Shown here: positions 20,391 to 30,499 of the stretch, piece after piece
How the letters are laid out: the number at the start of each line of letters is the position of its first letter
Position numbering within the stretch: the stretch's first letter is position 1
Source of the DNA: Cedecea colo
Lineage (GTDB): Bacteria > Pseudomonadota > Gammaproteobacteria > Enterobacterales > Enterobacteriaceae
Assembly (NCBI RefSeq): GCF_011808225.1
Contig: NZ_SOYS01000007.1
Span: forward strand, 124,001 to 188,000
DNA length: 64,000 bases
Direction: 5' to 3'
The notes under the pieces: model-generated
The model's database searches: none
What the model was told of the DNA's origin: nothing
What the model saw: only the letters and a program-made list of their open reading frames with translations
Position numbers and translations under genes: made by a program

Positions 20391-22358
20391 ATGAATCAGC
20401 CAGATGTTTTACAGGAAGTTGATCTGCATAAACTGAAAGTAACCGATGCCTTTCTGGGGCAATACCAGCGCCTGGTGCGTGACGTGGTTATTCCGTATCA
20501 GTGGGACGCGCTTAACGATCGCATTGCAGAGGCTGACCCAAGCCACGCTATCGAAAACTTTGAGATTGCGGCAGGCCGTAAAGACGGCGAGTTCTACGGC
20601 ATGGTGTTCCAGGACAGCGACGTGGCGAAATGGCTGGAGGCGGTCGCCTGGTCGCTGTGTCAGAAACCGGACGCGGAGCTTGAAAAAACCGCCGATGAAG
20701 TTATTGAGCTGATTGAAGCGGCGCAGTGTGAAGATGGTTATCTCAATACTTATTTCACCGTCAAAGAGCCGGGGCAGCGCTGGACGAACCTTGCTGAATG
20801 CCACGAGCTTTACTGCGCCGGCCACATGATTGAGGCGGGGGTGGCGTTCTTCCAGGCGACCGGGAAACGCCGCCTGCTGGAGGTGGTCTGCCGTTTTGCC
20901 GATCATATCGACAGCGTGTTTGGCCCCGGTGAAAATCAGCTGCATGGCTATCCCGGCCACCCGGAAATCGAACTGGCGCTGATGCGTCTGTATGAAGTGA
21001 CGGATAACCCGCGCTATCTGAACCTGGTGAATTACTTTGTTGAAGAGCGTGGCGCCCAGCCGCATTTCTACGATATCGAATATGAAAAACGTGGACGCAC
21101 TTCGCACTGGAACATTCACGGCCCGGCCTGGATGGTGAAAGACAAAGCCTATAGCCAGGCACACGAACCGCTGGCGTTGCAGCAAACGGCCATCGGCCAT
21201 GCGGTGCGCTTTGTTTACCTGATGGCGGGCGTGGCTCACCTGGCGCGGCTGCATAAAGATGAGGAAAAACGGCAGTCCTGCCTGCGTCTGTGGGACAACA
21301 TGGTGCAGCGCCAGATGTACATCACCGGCGGGATTGGTTCGCAAAGCAGCGGTGAGGCGTTCAGTTCGGACTACGATTTACCGAACGACACGGTGTACGC
21401 AGAAAGCTGTGCGTCCATCGGGCTGATGATGTTTGCCCGCCGTATGCTGCAAATGGAGGCGGACAGCCGCTTTGCGGACGTAATGGAACGCGCGCTGTAC
21501 AACACGGTGCTGGGCGGTATGGCGCTGGATGGTAAACATTTCTTTTATGTGAATCCGCTGGAAGTACACCCTAAATCGCTATCGTTCAACCATATTTACG
21601 ATCACGTGAAGCCGGTTCGCCAGCGTTGGTTTGGCTGCGCCTGTTGTCCGCCGAATATTGCCCGCGTGCTGACGTCGCTCGGTCACTATCTCTACACTCC
21701 ACGGCCGGATGCGCTCTATGTCCATTTGTATGTCGGCAACGAAATGGAGGTGGCGGTGGGCGATAAGGCGCTGCGGCTGAAAATCAGCGGCGACTATCCG
21801 TGGCACGAACAGATAGAGATCGGTGTGGCTTCGCCTGAGCCGGTGCAGCATACCATTGCGTTACGCCTGCCGGACTGGTGTGATAATCCACACGTAGCGC
21901 TCAACGGTGAAACCTGCGAAGGGGACATTCGCAAAGGGTATTTGCATCTGAATCGTATCTGGCAGGAAGGCGACCGCATTGCGCTGACGCTGCCGATGCC
22001 CGTACGTCGGGTGTATGGCAATCCACTGCTGCGTCACGTCGCGGGTAAAGTTGCCTTGCAGCGCGGGCCGCTGGTTTATTGTCTGGAAGAGGCGGATAAC
22101 GGCGCGGAACTGCATAACCTGAAGCTGCCGAAAGATAGCGCGTTCAGCCTGATTCAGGGCAAAGGGATCTTCGCGCATAAGTTTTTGATTCAGGCCGAGG
22201 GGATTCGCATGGAAAGCCAGCAGGCCGGGCAGCAGGCGCTCTATCACTATGATAAAGCACCGGTTGCCGCACAGCCGCAAAAACTCACCTTCATCCCGTG
22301 GTTTAGCTGGGCCAATCGTGGGGAAGGGGAAATGCGTATCTGGGTAAACGGCGACTGA
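20391..22358 (+). CDS. GH127 family beta-L-arabinofuranosidase
   Basis: This 655-residue protein is related to Bifidobacterium HypBA1, the founder of GH127, which uses a cysteine nucleophile and a zinc site. The corresponding residues are present: Glu338 and Cys340 in VYAESCASIG, and Cys418/Cys419 in FGCACCPPN. The (alpha/alpha)6 barrel region covers roughly residues 1-420, with C-terminal beta domains after it. There is no signal peptide, so it acts in the cytoplasm on imported sugars, consistent with the adjacent GPH symporter. The likely substrate is a short beta-L-arabinofuranoside from plant glycoproteins (inference). AGGAG precedes ATG 20391. Confidence 0.9.
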   Translation: MNQPDVLQEVDLHKLKVTDAFLGQYQRLVRDVVIPYQWDALNDRIAEADPSHAIENFEIAAGRKDGEFYGMVFQDSDVAKWLEAVAWSLCQKPDAELEKTADEVIELIEAAQCEDGYLNTYFTVKEPGQRWTNLAECHELYCAGHMIEAGVAFFQATGKRRLLEVVCRFADHIDSVFGPGENQLHGYPGHPEIELALMRLYEVTDNPRYLNLVNYFVEERGAQPHFYDIEYEKRGRTSHWNIHGPAWMVKDKAYSQAHEPLALQQTAIGHAVRFVYLMAGVAHLARLHKDEEKRQSCLRLWDNMVQRQMYITGGIGSQSSGEAFSSDYDLPNDTVYAESCASIGLMMFARRMLQMEADSRFADVMERALYNTVLGGMALDGKHFFYVNPLEVHPKSLSFNHIYDHVKPVRQRWFGCACCPPNIARVLTSLGHYLYTPRPDALYVHLYVGNEMEVAVGDKALRLKISGDYPWHEQIEIGVASPEPVQHTIALRLPDWCDNPHVALNGETCEGDIRKGYLHLNRIWQEGDRIALTLPMPVRRVYGNPLLRHVAGKVALQRGPLVYCLEEADNGAELHNLKLPKDSAFSLIQGKGIFAHKFLIQAEGIRMESQQAGQQALYHYDKAPVAAQPQKLTFIPWFSWANRGEGEMRIWVNGD

Positions 22359-22365
22359 GTTCGTG

Positions 22366-22387
22366 GGCCCCTCGAAGCTGGGGCCTT
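22366..22387 (+). terminator. Probable terminator after the GH127 gene
   Basis: GGCCCC and GGGGCC form a 6-bp GC stem with an 8-base loop just after the stop, followed by TTGCTT. It overlaps the GTG from which the next frame could open, an argument against that GTG being a real start. Confidence 0.55.
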
Positions 22388-22389
22388 GC

Positions 22390-22449
22390 TTATTTACTGC
22401 TTTTCAATATACGTCGTGCTGCTTCTGCCAGAAATGCGCTGCGGCTGGC
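22390..22449 (-). pseudogene. 3' remnant of a HicB-like antitoxin gene
   Basis: The complement strand reads ASRSAFLAEAARRILKSSK and then stop (TAA at 22390-22392). This resembles the C-terminal ribbon-helix-helix end of HicB-type antitoxins (SRSAFLAEAA pattern). Upstream of it on the minus strand the frame continues into DNA that belongs, on the plus strand, to the next feature, so only about 19 codons remain. It is read here as a deletion scar. The family assignment rests on a short stretch and remains tentative. Confidence 0.45.
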
Positions 22450-23307
22450 GAGGTGCAGATACCGATCGAGTGTAAGAAAATCGGCGATGTTCTTAATTTG
22501 AACCATGCATCGCAATTATTCAGATATTTTCACGTCACCAATGCTCGTATTTCGATATTAACTAATGGTCAGGTTGATAAATTTTTCACCGATCTGGATT
22601 CACCCAACAGAATGGATGAAAAACCCTTCCTTGAGTTCGATCTATTAGATATTGATGAATATGTTTTGCCTGAGTTACGCAAACTCACCAAATCAGCGTT
22701 TGACGTTGAATCGATTATTAACGCCGCAGGAGAGCTAAAATATGTCAGTCAGATTAAAAGATTGATCGGGGCTCAGTTCAATTCTCCGGATGATGATTTT
22801 GTAAAATCATTTGCCTCGCGTGTTTATGATGGAATCATTACGCAAAAAGTCAGAGATTCGTTCACTGAACTGACCAAAAAAGCTGCCAGCCAGTTTTTAA
22901 ACGATCGGATCAACGAACGTTTAAAATCGGCGATGAGCGGCGCGCAAATTTCAACTGTTCCGGCGGAGGCTTCAAGTGAAGCAGGGAAGGATGAACAGGA
23001 GCTTACTGACGAGAATGTGATCCAAACCACCCTTGACGAGTTGGAGGGTTACCACATTGTGAAAGCGATTGTGCGTACCGTTGTCGATGCAACACGTATC
23101 AGCCAGCGGGACACAAAAAGTTATTTCGGCATCCTGTTGGATGACAATAATCGTAAGCCTATATGCCGCCTCCATTTTAATCGCAGCCAAAAATATATCG
23201 GCATATTTGACAGTGATAAAAATGAGACTCGCCACCCGATAGCTACGCTGGATGAAATTTACCAGCACGCAGATATATTAAAATCAACGGCGTGTTTATA
23301 CGATTAA
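22450..23307 (+). pseudogene. 5'-truncated HsdR_N-like (PD-(D/E)xK) protein
   Basis: An open frame of about 285 codons starts within the domain: EVQIPIECKKIGDVLNLNHASQ retains the ExK of a PD-(D/E)xK nuclease-like fold, and LFRYFHVTNARISILTNGQV follows. The family members I recall carry about 60-80 further N-terminal residues containing the upstream catalytic aspartate. Those are absent: reading upstream from here leads straight into the HicB remnant and a terminator, with no credible start. The C-terminal half (about residues 180-314) is intact and ends normally. Base composition is visibly AT-richer than the neighbours. It is probably inactive, a relic of a mobile defence island. Confidence 0.65.
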
Positions 23308-23390
23308 TTTCCCTCTCTCCCGGACCGTCTCTTAAGCAGTAGAGCTGTGCAGGTGACGGTTCCAGCAGGAGAAATACCGTGTTGTCGATT

Positions 23391-23428
23391 ATCCAGCCTT
23401 CTTCGCCTGATGACGAAGAAGGCTGGAT
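23391..23428 (-). terminator. Terminator of aldB
   Basis: A perfect 15-bp stem (ATCCAGCCTTCTTCG / CGAAGAAGGCTGGAT) with an 8-base loop lies 5 bases beyond the aldB stop. On the minus strand it is followed by AT-rich sequence, and it may also stop transcripts arriving from the left. Confidence 0.75.
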
Positions 23429-23433
23429 TTGTA

Positions 23434-24972
23434 TCAGAACAGCCCTAACGGTTTATCGGAATAGCTCACCAGCAGGCATTTGGTCTGTTGATAGTGCTCC
23501 AGCATCATCTTATGGGTTTCGCGTCCGATGCCGGACTGTTTGTAACCGCCAAACGCGGCGTGGGCCGGATAGGCGTGATAGCAGTTGGTCCAGACTCGTC
23601 CCGCCTGGATGCCGCGGCCCATTTTGTAGGCCAGGTTACCGTTGCGGCTCCAGACGCCCGCGCCCAGGCCGTACTCGGTATCGTTCGCCAGCTCCAGCGC
23701 TTCTTCCATGGTTTTAAAAGTGGTCACGGCCAGCACCGGGCCAAAAATTTCTTCCTGGAAAACGCGCATGTTGTTTTTACCAAACAGGATTGTCGGCTCC
23801 AGGTAATAACCGGATTTCAGGTCGCCTTCAAACGCTTTACGACGCCCGCCGGTCAGCACGTCAGCCCCTTCTTTTTTACCGATATCGATGTAATTGAGGA
23901 TGGTTTCCATCTGGCCCTGGGAAACCTGGGCGCCCATTTGCGTGCTGGCGTCGAGCGGGTTGCCGCTGCGGATGGATTCCACGCGGCGAATGGCGCGTTC
24001 CATAAAGCGTTCATAGATGGATTCCTGCACCAGCGCGCGGCTTGGGCAGGTACAGACTTCACCCTGGTTAAAGGCAAACAGCGCAAAGCCTTCCAGCGCC
24101 TTGTCGAAGAACGCGTCCTCTTCGTCCATCACGTCGGCAAAGAAGATGTTCGGGGATTTACCGCCCAGCTCAAGCGTTACCGGAATAATATTCTGCGTCG
24201 CATACTGCATGATTTGCTGGCCCACTTCGGTGGAACCGGTAAAAGCAACTTTGGCGATACGTTTTGAGGTTGCCAGATATTCGCCGATTTCACCGCCCGC
24301 ACCGTTTACCACGTTGATAACGCCCGGCGGCAGCAGATCGCCGACCAGTTCCATCAGCAGCAGCACGGATAGCGGCGTGAGGCGCGCCGGTTTAAGCACG
24401 ATGCAGTTACCTGCGGCCAGCGCCGGAGCCATTTTCCAGCTCGCCATCAGCAGCGGGAAGTTCCAGGGGATTATCTGGGCGACAACGCCCAGCGGCTCGT
24501 GGAAGTGATACGCCACGGTTTCACCGTCAACTTCGCTGATCCCACCCTCTTGCGCACGTATACAGGAAGCAAAATAGCGGAAATGGTCGATGGCCAGCGG
24601 AACGTCGGCGCCGCTGGTTTCACGGATAGGTTTGCCGTTATCCCAGGTTTCGGCGGCGGCGAGCAGATCGATGTTCTGCTCCATGCGATCGGCAATTTTT
24701 AGCAGGATATTCGCTCTGTCCTGCACGGACATGCCGCCCCAGCCCGCTTTCGCCTCGTGGGCCGCGTCCAGCGCCAGGTCGATATCGCCTTTACTGGAAC
24801 TGGCAATTTCACACAAAGGCTGGCCGGTGACCGGGGTGAGGTTTGCATAATATTTGCCGTCTACTGGCGCTACCCATTCGCCGCCAATATAGTTGTCGTA
24901 ACGCGGTTTCAGTTTCAGCGGAAAGCCATACTCGCCGGGGATAATTCGGGTATCGGGAGGATTAGTTGTCAT
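23434..24972 (-). CDS. aldB: Aldehyde dehydrogenase B
   Basis: This 512-residue NAD(P)-dependent aldehyde dehydrogenase has the E. coli AldB length. The catalytic glutamate ([14 protein letters not shown]) and cysteine ([15 protein letters not shown]) motifs and the cofactor loop [12 protein letters not shown] are intact. AldB oxidises acetaldehyde and other short or aromatic aldehydes in the cytoplasm and in E. coli is induced in stationary phase. ATG 24972 is preferred over an in-frame start ten codons upstream because AAGGAGA lies immediately before it and it matches the E. coli N-terminus. Confidence 0.97.
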   Translation of the reverse strand: MTTNPPDTRIIPGEYGFPLKLKPRYDNYIGGEWVAPVDGKYYANLTPVTGQPLCEIASSSKGDIDLALDAAHEAKAGWGGMSVQDRANILLKIADRMEQNIDLLAAAETWDNGKPIRETSGADVPLAIDHFRYFASCIRAQEGGISEVDGETVAYHFHEPLGVVAQIIPWNFPLLMASWKMAPALAAGNCIVLKPARLTPLSVLLLMELVGDLLPPGVINVVNGAGGEIGEYLATSKRIAKVAFTGSTEVGQQIMQYATQNIIPVTLELGGKSPNIFFADVMDEEDAFFDKALEGFALFAFNQGEVCTCPSRALVQESIYERFMERAIRRVESIRSGNPLDASTQMGAQVSQGQMETILNYIDIGKKEGADVLTGGRRKAFEGDLKSGYYLEPTILFGKNNMRVFQEEIFGPVLAVTTFKTMEEALELANDTEYGLGAGVWSRNGNLAYKMGRGIQAGRVWTNCYHAYPAHAAFGGYKQSGIGRETHKMMLEHYQQTKCLLVSYSDKPLGLF

Positions 24973-25161
24973 GGTGTTCTCCTTGTCGCGGTTGCCTATC
25001 AAGATTAGACGTCAGCGGTGATTTCTTCGTCAGAGTTTGAAGGGTTTACGACGCGGCTCACGGATTAAATTTTTTTGATTCAGAGTATTCAGCCAGCAGG
25101 TTAACTGATTTGATTCATACTAAAAGATTACCTTTTTCCCGTTTCGTCACAAGGATTGCTC

Positions 25162-26034
25162 ATGCGCCTGTTTATTGGTTTTGATGTAGGCGGTACCCAT
25201 GTAAAACATGGTCTTTTCACCGAAGAGGGGGAGGTGCTGATCGCTGAAGAATATGATACCCACTACGACCGCCAGCTTTTTCTTAGCGCCTGGCAAAGCG
25301 TGGTGGCGGGCTACCGGCAACATAATGAAATCGCCGGTATTGCCATTAGTTTTCCGGGATATATCAATCCGTATACCGGGCAGGTGCCCAAGGCGGGGTC
25401 GTTGACGTTTCTGGACGGCTGCAACCTGTTGGAAATGTTTGGCGAGCTGACCGATTTGCCGATCACCGTCGAAAACGATGCGAACTGTGCCGCGCTGGGT
25501 GAGATGTGGCTGGGCGCGGGCCATGATTATGATTCGCTGGTGTGCGTAACCATAGGGACAGGCATCGGCGGCGGCATTATCGTTAATCGCGAACTCATGC
25601 GCGGCTCGCACTTCCGGGCCGGGGAGTTCGGCGTGCTGCCCGTGGGACAATACGGGGAGGATATGCACCAGTTGGCCTCCGCCAAAGGGCTGATGGACGC
25701 CTGTCGCAGGGAGATGAATATCCCGGCGGATGAGAAAATTCACGGCCAGGATATTTTTGCCCGCGCCGAGACGGATTTACATATTCAGGGCGTGATTGAT
25801 AACTGGGTGAAATATCTGGCGCGCGGAATTTATAGCGTGGTGTCGCTATTCGATCCGCAGGCGATTCTGCTCGGCGGCGGCGTGAGTACGCAGCCGATGC
25901 TGTATCCGATGCTGGAGCGCCATCTCGAAGGATTTAAGTTCTGGGACGTGCTGAAGGTGCCGATTCGTCCCTGCAAGCTGGGTAATAAAGCCGGGATGCT
26001 GGGCGCGGTTTGGCTGGCTAAGCAGAAAGATTGA
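25162..26034 (+). CDS. ROK-family sugar kinase
   Basis: This 290-residue protein has the ROK fold: an N-terminal phosphate-binding motif (FIGFDVGGTHVKHGLF), the catalytic-aspartate region TVENDANCAALGEMWLG and the second phosphate loop VTIGTGIGGGIIVN. Many ROK kinases carry a cysteine-rich zinc motif after the GE[IL]GH block. Here the block is GEFGVLPVG and no CxCG cluster follows, as in some beta-glucoside and N-acyl-sugar kinases. The sugar substrate is unknown. AAGGAT precedes ATG 25162. It occupies the place of yiaY in K-12, in the opposite orientation to aldB and selB, and stands alone. Confidence 0.85.
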   Translation: MRLFIGFDVGGTHVKHGLFTEEGEVLIAEEYDTHYDRQLFLSAWQSVVAGYRQHNEIAGIAISFPGYINPYTGQVPKAGSLTFLDGCNLLEMFGELTDLPITVENDANCAALGEMWLGAGHDYDSLVCVTIGTGIGGGIIVNRELMRGSHFRAGEFGVLPVGQYGEDMHQLASAKGLMDACRREMNIPADEKIHGQDIFARAETDLHIQGVIDNWVKYLARGIYSVVSLFDPQAILLGGGVSTQPMLYPMLERHLEGFKFWDVLKVPIRPCKLGNKAGMLGAVWLAKQKD

Positions 26035-26046
26035 TGACGGATTGTA

Positions 26047-26107
26047 TCGGATGGCGCTTATCCGACCCGGAGGTTGTGTAAGGTGGGTAAGCGCAGCGCC
26101 GCCCACC
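26047..26107. repeat. REP/BIME-type repeat between the ROK kinase and selB
   Basis: Two units of the same family as at 4401: one reading cGGATGGCGCTTATCCGaC, the second AGGTGGGTAAGCGCAGCGCC with GCCCACC. It lies between two convergent genes, a typical REP position. Confidence 0.7.
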
Positions 26108-26114
26108 ATTTTCT

Positions 26115-27965
26115 TTAGGGACTTTCCTGCCCGAACAGCGCCTTATCCCGCAATAAATGTTCGTTTCCGCGACGGCGAGTGAAGCCAGTCCGGTCGAAAT
26201 ATTCAAGGATTTGCACCGCCAGCTTGCGGCCTATGCCGAGACGGTCACGGAAATCTGCCGCGCTGGCGGCGCCCCGGGTTTGATCCAGCTCGCGGATCAA
26301 ACCGGCAAACGCCTGAATCCGATCGTTGCGGTAATAACGATCTTTTAAGATCGCCGTTACCAGGCCAAGCTGAGCGGCAAAGCGCAGCAGCTGGCGCACG
26401 CTTTGTTCATCCTGCTTAATCGCCGCTGCCAGGTCGCGCACCCACCACGGCTCGTCCCCAAACAGGCCGTCGATTTTCTCCCATAGCACCTGCTGCTGCG
26501 CTGAAAAACCGGGAGCATTATCGGGCAGGTGCAGCCAGCCCTGACGGCTGACAAGCGCGCCTTCGTGACGCATTTTCTCAATTAATGCCAGCACCAGAGG
26601 TTCGTCTTCACCCGGCAGCGCCATGCGTCTGAGGCGGTCGCGGCCAGGGCCTGGCTGATCGTCATGCTGCTGATGGTAGCGGGCAAGCGTATCGAGCAGT
26701 TTTTGCTGCCAGCGGGCGGCGATATCAATGCTCAGCAGATTATCGCCCGCCTGCATAGAACCCGGCTTCGCCAGCAGCGCCGCCAGGCCGCCGCTGGCGA
26801 GCTGGCGTGCCCAGGCAAAGGCGCTTAATGAGACGGTGCCGCGCTGCAAAAGGGCGTCCAGCTTTTGCCGGTCATCCTGCGCCTGTTTTAACTGATGCAG
26901 CCACGCAAGGTACGCGGGCTGGCGTTTGCCGCGGCGTGGGGCGTGCAGAAGAAGAGTTCGCGCCCCGGCAAGCGTGGTACGTGCGGCTATGTCACGCAGC
27001 ACAAGGCGGTCGTTTTCTGCCAGCCACAGGGGTACATCCAGCACCAGTTCCGCCAGATCATCCTCCAGCAGCGACACGCGCCCGGTGACGTGGCTTGCGG
27101 CGTGATGAATATGCAGCGGCTGCCATTGTTGCAGCGGCGCGTGAACCTGAAGCTCGACGATAACGCGTTCAACGGGCAGCAGCGGCTTTTCCGCCAGCAG
27201 CCAGTCGCCACGGCTGATATCTGCTTTTTCAGCGTCGCCGCTGACGTTAAGCGCGATACGCTGCCCGGCAAAGGCGGCGTCCATCGGCTGGTTTTGCGCA
27301 TGCAGACCGCGCACGCGCATCGGTTTATCTGCCCCTGTTAGCCATAAGGTATCGCCGACTTTTACTTCGCCGCTAAGCGCGGTGCCCGTTACCACCAGGC
27401 CTGCGCCTTTTACGGTGAAAGCACGGTCAATCGCCAGCCGGAAACGGTGCTGACGAGGATGCGCGCGTTCCGGAATTTGCTGTAAATGCTCGCGCAGTTC
27501 AGCTATGCCAGTACCCGCTGTGGCGGCGGTAACAAAGATTTTTGCCTCCTGCCAGCCCGCTTCGCTGAGCATAGCTTTAACGTCTTCCCGAACTTCTTCA
27601 ATGCGCGTTTCGCTGACGCGGTCGGCTTTGGTCAGCGCGACGGTAACGGCAGGTTTACCCGTCAGTTGCAGGATGGCGAGGTGTTCGCGGGTTTGCGGCA
27701 TCACGCCATCGTCGCAGGCCACAACCAGCAGAGCGTGATCGATACCCCCTACGCCCGCCAGCATATTGGTGAGGAATTTTTCGTGCCCCGGCACATCGAT
27801 AAAGCCGATAACTCGTCCGTCCGGCTGCGGCCAGTAGGCGTAGCCGAGGTCGATGGTCATGCCGCGCTTTTTCTCTTCCGGCAGGCGATCCGCATTTACG
27901 CCTGTCAGGGCCTGTAATAGCGTCGTTTTGCCGTGGTCCACGTGCCCGGCGGTGGCGATAATCAT
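26115..27965 (-). CDS. selB: Selenocysteine-specific elongation factor
   Basis: This 616-residue GTPase delivers selenocysteyl-tRNA(Sec) to UGA codons marked by a SECIS hairpin. The N-terminal EF-Tu-like domain has G1 ([14 protein letters not shown]), G3 (DVPGHEKFL) and G4 (ALTKAD). The C-terminal third contains the winged-helix repeats that bind the SECIS RNA ([52 protein letters not shown]). It follows selA with a 4-base overlap, so the two are translationally coupled. Length matches E. coli (614). Its presence implies selenoproteins such as formate dehydrogenases elsewhere in the genome. Confidence 0.98.
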   Translation of the reverse strand: MIIATAGHVDHGKTTLLQALTGVNADRLPEEKKRGMTIDLGYAYWPQPDGRVIGFIDVPGHEKFLTNMLAGVGGIDHALLVVACDDGVMPQTREHLAILQLTGKPAVTVALTKADRVSETRIEEVREDVKAMLSEAGWQEAKIFVTAATAGTGIAELREHLQQIPERAHPRQHRFRLAIDRAFTVKGAGLVVTGTALSGEVKVGDTLWLTGADKPMRVRGLHAQNQPMDAAFAGQRIALNVSGDAEKADISRGDWLLAEKPLLPVERVIVELQVHAPLQQWQPLHIHHAASHVTGRVSLLEDDLAELVLDVPLWLAENDRLVLRDIAARTTLAGARTLLLHAPRRGKRQPAYLAWLHQLKQAQDDRQKLDALLQRGTVSLSAFAWARQLASGGLAALLAKPGSMQAGDNLLSIDIAARWQQKLLDTLARYHQQHDDQPGPGRDRLRRMALPGEDEPLVLALIEKMRHEGALVSRQGWLHLPDNAPGFSAQQQVLWEKIDGLFGDEPWWVRDLAAAIKQDEQSVRQLLRFAAQLGLVTAILKDRYYRNDRIQAFAGLIRELDQTRGAASAADFRDRLGIGRKLAVQILEYFDRTGFTRRRGNEHLLRDKALFGQESP

Positions 27966-29353
27966 TGGGTCAGCATCTCCATTAAGCCCGCCTCATCTTC
28001 CAGGCAGCGTAAATCCAGCCACAGACGCCCGTCGCTGATGCGGCCAATAACCGGCTTTGGCTGCTCGCGCAGGCGTTGGGTTAACGTACTTAGCGTGGTG
28101 CCGCGTCCGTCCTTTGGCGTAAAGGTGATGGCGACGCTCGGCAGCCTGTCGACCGGCAGCGAACCGCTGCCAATCTGCGATAAACAAGGCTCCACGCGCA
28201 CCTCGAACCGTTCGCCAAAACGCGTTTGTATCGCCGGAGCAAGACGCCGGGCCTGCTCGCTGATAGCTGTGGCATCACGGGTTAACAGGCGCAGCGTTGG
28301 CAGCCTTTCAACCAGGGTTTCGGGATGCTGATACAGACGCAACGTGGCTTCCAGCGCCGCCAGCGTCATTTTATCGGCACGCAGGGCGCGTTTGAGGGGA
28401 TGCTGTTGAAGGCGGGCAATAAGATCTTTTTTGCCGACGATAATTCCCGCCTGCGGGCCGCCGAGCAGTTTATCCCCTGAGAAACTCACCAGGCTCACGC
28501 CCGCCGCGATTAATTGCTTCGGCATAGGTTCTGCGGGCAGCCCCCACTGGCTGAGATCGACCAGTGAGCCGCTGCCTAAGTCGCTGACCACGGGAATATT
28601 TAGTTCGCTACCCAGCGCGGCCAGCTCCGCCTCGGACACGGATTTGGTGAAGCCTTCAATTTGATAATTGCTGGCGTGGACTTTCATCAGCAGCGCGGCG
28701 TTTCCGCCGCTGGCCGCCTGCCGATAGTCTTTCAGATGCGTGCGATTGGTTGTGCCAACTTCCACTAGCTGGCAACCCGCCTGCCGCATGACGTCCGGGA
28801 TACGGAACGCACCGCCGATTTCCACCAACTCGCCGCGCGAAACAACGACTTCGCCGCCATCCGCACAGGCGGCCAGCATCAGCAGCACTGCCGCCGCATT
28901 ATTGTTCACGATACAGGCGTCTTCCGCGCCGGTTAGCTCACACAGTAGCTCCGCCAGCGCCCGGTCGCGGTGGCCGCGTGCTGCGCCATCCAGATCGTAT
29001 TCCAGCGTGATCGGGGAACGCATCACCTGGGTTACCGCTGCAACAGCCGCTTCAGCCTGTAAAGCACGGCCCAGGTTGGTGTGCAGCACGGTGCCGGTCA
29101 GGTTAAACACCGGCAGGAATGCGCTTTGCTGGCCCGCCTCAAGCCTTTTCTTCGCCTGAGCCGCCCAGTCCGCGTGCCAGGCGGGTAATGCTTCCCGGAA
29201 ACGGATGTACTCGCGCGCCTCATCAAGCATCTCCCGCAGGGCGTTAACCACGCGGGTATGGCCGAACTCATGCAGCAGGGCGCTGAACGCTGCGTCACGT
29301 AACAGGCGGTCTGTCGCCGGCAGTTGGCTATACAAAGTACGATGGGAGGTCAT
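27962..29353 (-). CDS. selA: L-seryl-tRNA(Sec) selenium transferase
   Basis: This 463-residue PLP enzyme converts seryl-tRNA(Sec) to selenocysteyl-tRNA(Sec) using selenophosphate. The PLP lysine lies in [18 protein letters not shown], near residue 295, and the preceding [11 protein letters not shown] and [14 protein letters not shown] blocks are family hallmarks. It is the first gene of selAB. The gap to yibF holds a strong hairpin (29484-29519). Nothing unusual was seen in length or sequence. Confidence 0.98.
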   Translation of the reverse strand: MTSHRTLYSQLPATDRLLRDAAFSALLHEFGHTRVVNALREMLDEAREYIRFREALPAWHADWAAQAKKRLEAGQQSAFLPVFNLTGTVLHTNLGRALQAEAAVAAVTQVMRSPITLEYDLDGAARGHRDRALAELLCELTGAEDACIVNNNAAAVLLMLAACADGGEVVVSRGELVEIGGAFRIPDVMRQAGCQLVEVGTTNRTHLKDYRQAASGGNAALLMKVHASNYQIEGFTKSVSEAELAALGSELNIPVVSDLGSGSLVDLSQWGLPAEPMPKQLIAAGVSLVSFSGDKLLGGPQAGIIVGKKDLIARLQQHPLKRALRADKMTLAALEATLRLYQHPETLVERLPTLRLLTRDATAISEQARRLAPAIQTRFGERFEVRVEPCLSQIGSGSLPVDRLPSVAITFTPKDGRGTTLSTLTQRLREQPKPVIGRISDGRLWLDLRCLEDEAGLMEMLTQ

Positions 29354-29483
29354 GGCAAACCGTGGGTTGAGAAATTTTGCGTCATTTTACATCAGACTGA
29401 CGATAAAGCTCATACTGTTAACAGGGCTATGTTCACTTTGAAACAGACAGAAAAATCTATTTATGGATTTTCATCTGCTAAAC

Positions 29484-29519
29484 AAAAAGAAGGAAAAACC
29501 ACACTTTTTCCTTCTTTTT
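29484..29519. terminator. Bidirectional-type terminator between selA and yibF
   Basis: A perfect 15-bp A/T-flanked stem (AAAAAGAAGGAAAAA / TTTTTCCTTCTTTTT) with a 6-base loop. The T-run on either strand fits intrinsic termination; the main client is yibF, transcribed leftward into it. Confidence 0.8.
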
Positions 29520-29558
29520 TAGCCACTTGACGGAGGCGTTAGTTCCCTGTCAGGGAGA

Positions 29559-30167
29559 TCATGCCGTTGGCGGTTCGGTGCGGGCAAAGCTTTCGCGCTG
29601 GAAAAGGGCTTCAACCAGTTTGACGAGGTGCGGGCGATCGACACACCAGCCGGGAGAAACGCGGCGGAAGTTGATATAGCCCACGGCGCAGGCCACGGCA
29701 ATATTCGCAACGGTTAGCGGTTCGGCGGATAGCGTTTTGTCCGCGGCGAACTTCTCAAGCATGTCCATCCCACGGCTGATTTTTTCACGCTGGCGCAGCA
29801 GCTCGATTTCGGACTGCTGAGCGGGCGGGCGCTGCTGTTCACGCACTGAAACGAGCGCTGCGTCCATAATTCCGTCCGCAAGCGCTTCTATCTGACGCAT
29901 TTTCAGCGCGGCTTTTGGCTCACGCGGGATAAGCGCGGGGGCAATATCGAGAAGCTCCAGATATTCCGCGATAACCGGCGAGTCAAACCAGTATTCGTCT
30001 TCGCCGGTTACCAGAGCCGGGACCTTGCCCAACGGATTGTAATGCGGCGTGGCGCTTTCAGCCGTCCATGGATTGTCATTCACAAACTCAAAGGTGATGC
30101 CTTTTTCCAGCAGGATGACCGAAATTTTGCGCACGTACGGGCTGGTGTAATTGCCGATCAGTTTCAT
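29559..30167 (-). CDS. yibF: Glutathione S-transferase-like protein YibF
   Basis: This 202-residue protein has an N-terminal thioredoxin-like GST domain ([31 protein letters not shown]-type loop seen here as [22 protein letters not shown]) and an all-alpha C-terminal domain. The physiological substrate of YibF is not known; the E. coli protein binds glutathione. Two in-frame ATGs exist, 30179 and 30167. The inner one gives the E. coli length and has GGA upstream, so it is preferred. The position between selA and mtlA is conserved with K-12, though the K-12 rhsJ/yibA region is absent here. Confidence 0.9.
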   Translation of the reverse strand: MKLIGNYTSPYVRKISVILLEKGITFEFVNDNPWTAESATPHYNPLGKVPALVTGEDEYWFDSPVIAEYLELLDIAPALIPREPKAALKMRQIEALADGIMDAALVSVREQQRPPAQQSEIELLRQREKISRGMDMLEKFAADKTLSAEPLTVANIAVACAVGYINFRRVSPGWCVDRPHLVKLVEALFQRESFARTEPPTA

Positions 30168-30322
30168 CACATCGTCCATTTTTAACTAACAAAAGATAAG
30201 TATGGATCAGGATGTATAAAAAGGCAGCGTCGAAAAAATATGTAAGAAAGCTACATCAGGCGTTCGGTGAAGCGGCGCCGTGCGTCCTGGATTACGCCAG
30301 GAAAATTCTGATGAATATATTT

Positions 30323-30499
30323 TGTGATTCAAGTCACAAAATACAAACAAATGTGCAACGTAAAAATGTGACAAACATCACAAAATATCGCGTTATACGG
30401 TTAAAGAATTATCACTGTACTATATTTACACGTCGTTTTTGTGAGGTTAATCACGCTGCAATGCCCTTCACCCCTGGATTGGTGGTGATCTACTTCACA
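30323..30499 (+). promoter_or_regulatory. mtlADR promoter region with four CRP-type sites
   Basis: Four sequences fit the CRP consensus TGTGA-N6-TCACA: 30323-30338 (perfect), 30367-30382 (perfect), 30440-30455 (TGTGA/TCACG) and 30484-30499 (GGTGA/TCACA). Spacings are 44, 73 and 44 bases. E. coli mtlA is likewise controlled by several CRP sites and repressed by MtlR. Catabolite control of mannitol use is therefore directly readable here. Confidence 0.85.

Noticed and set aside
22363-22449. A GTG-initiated N-terminus for the HsdR_N-like protein
   Set aside because: The GTG sits at the edge of the terminator hairpin of the GH127 gene, the following residues do not match the family, and the segment encodes the HicB-like tail on the other strand.
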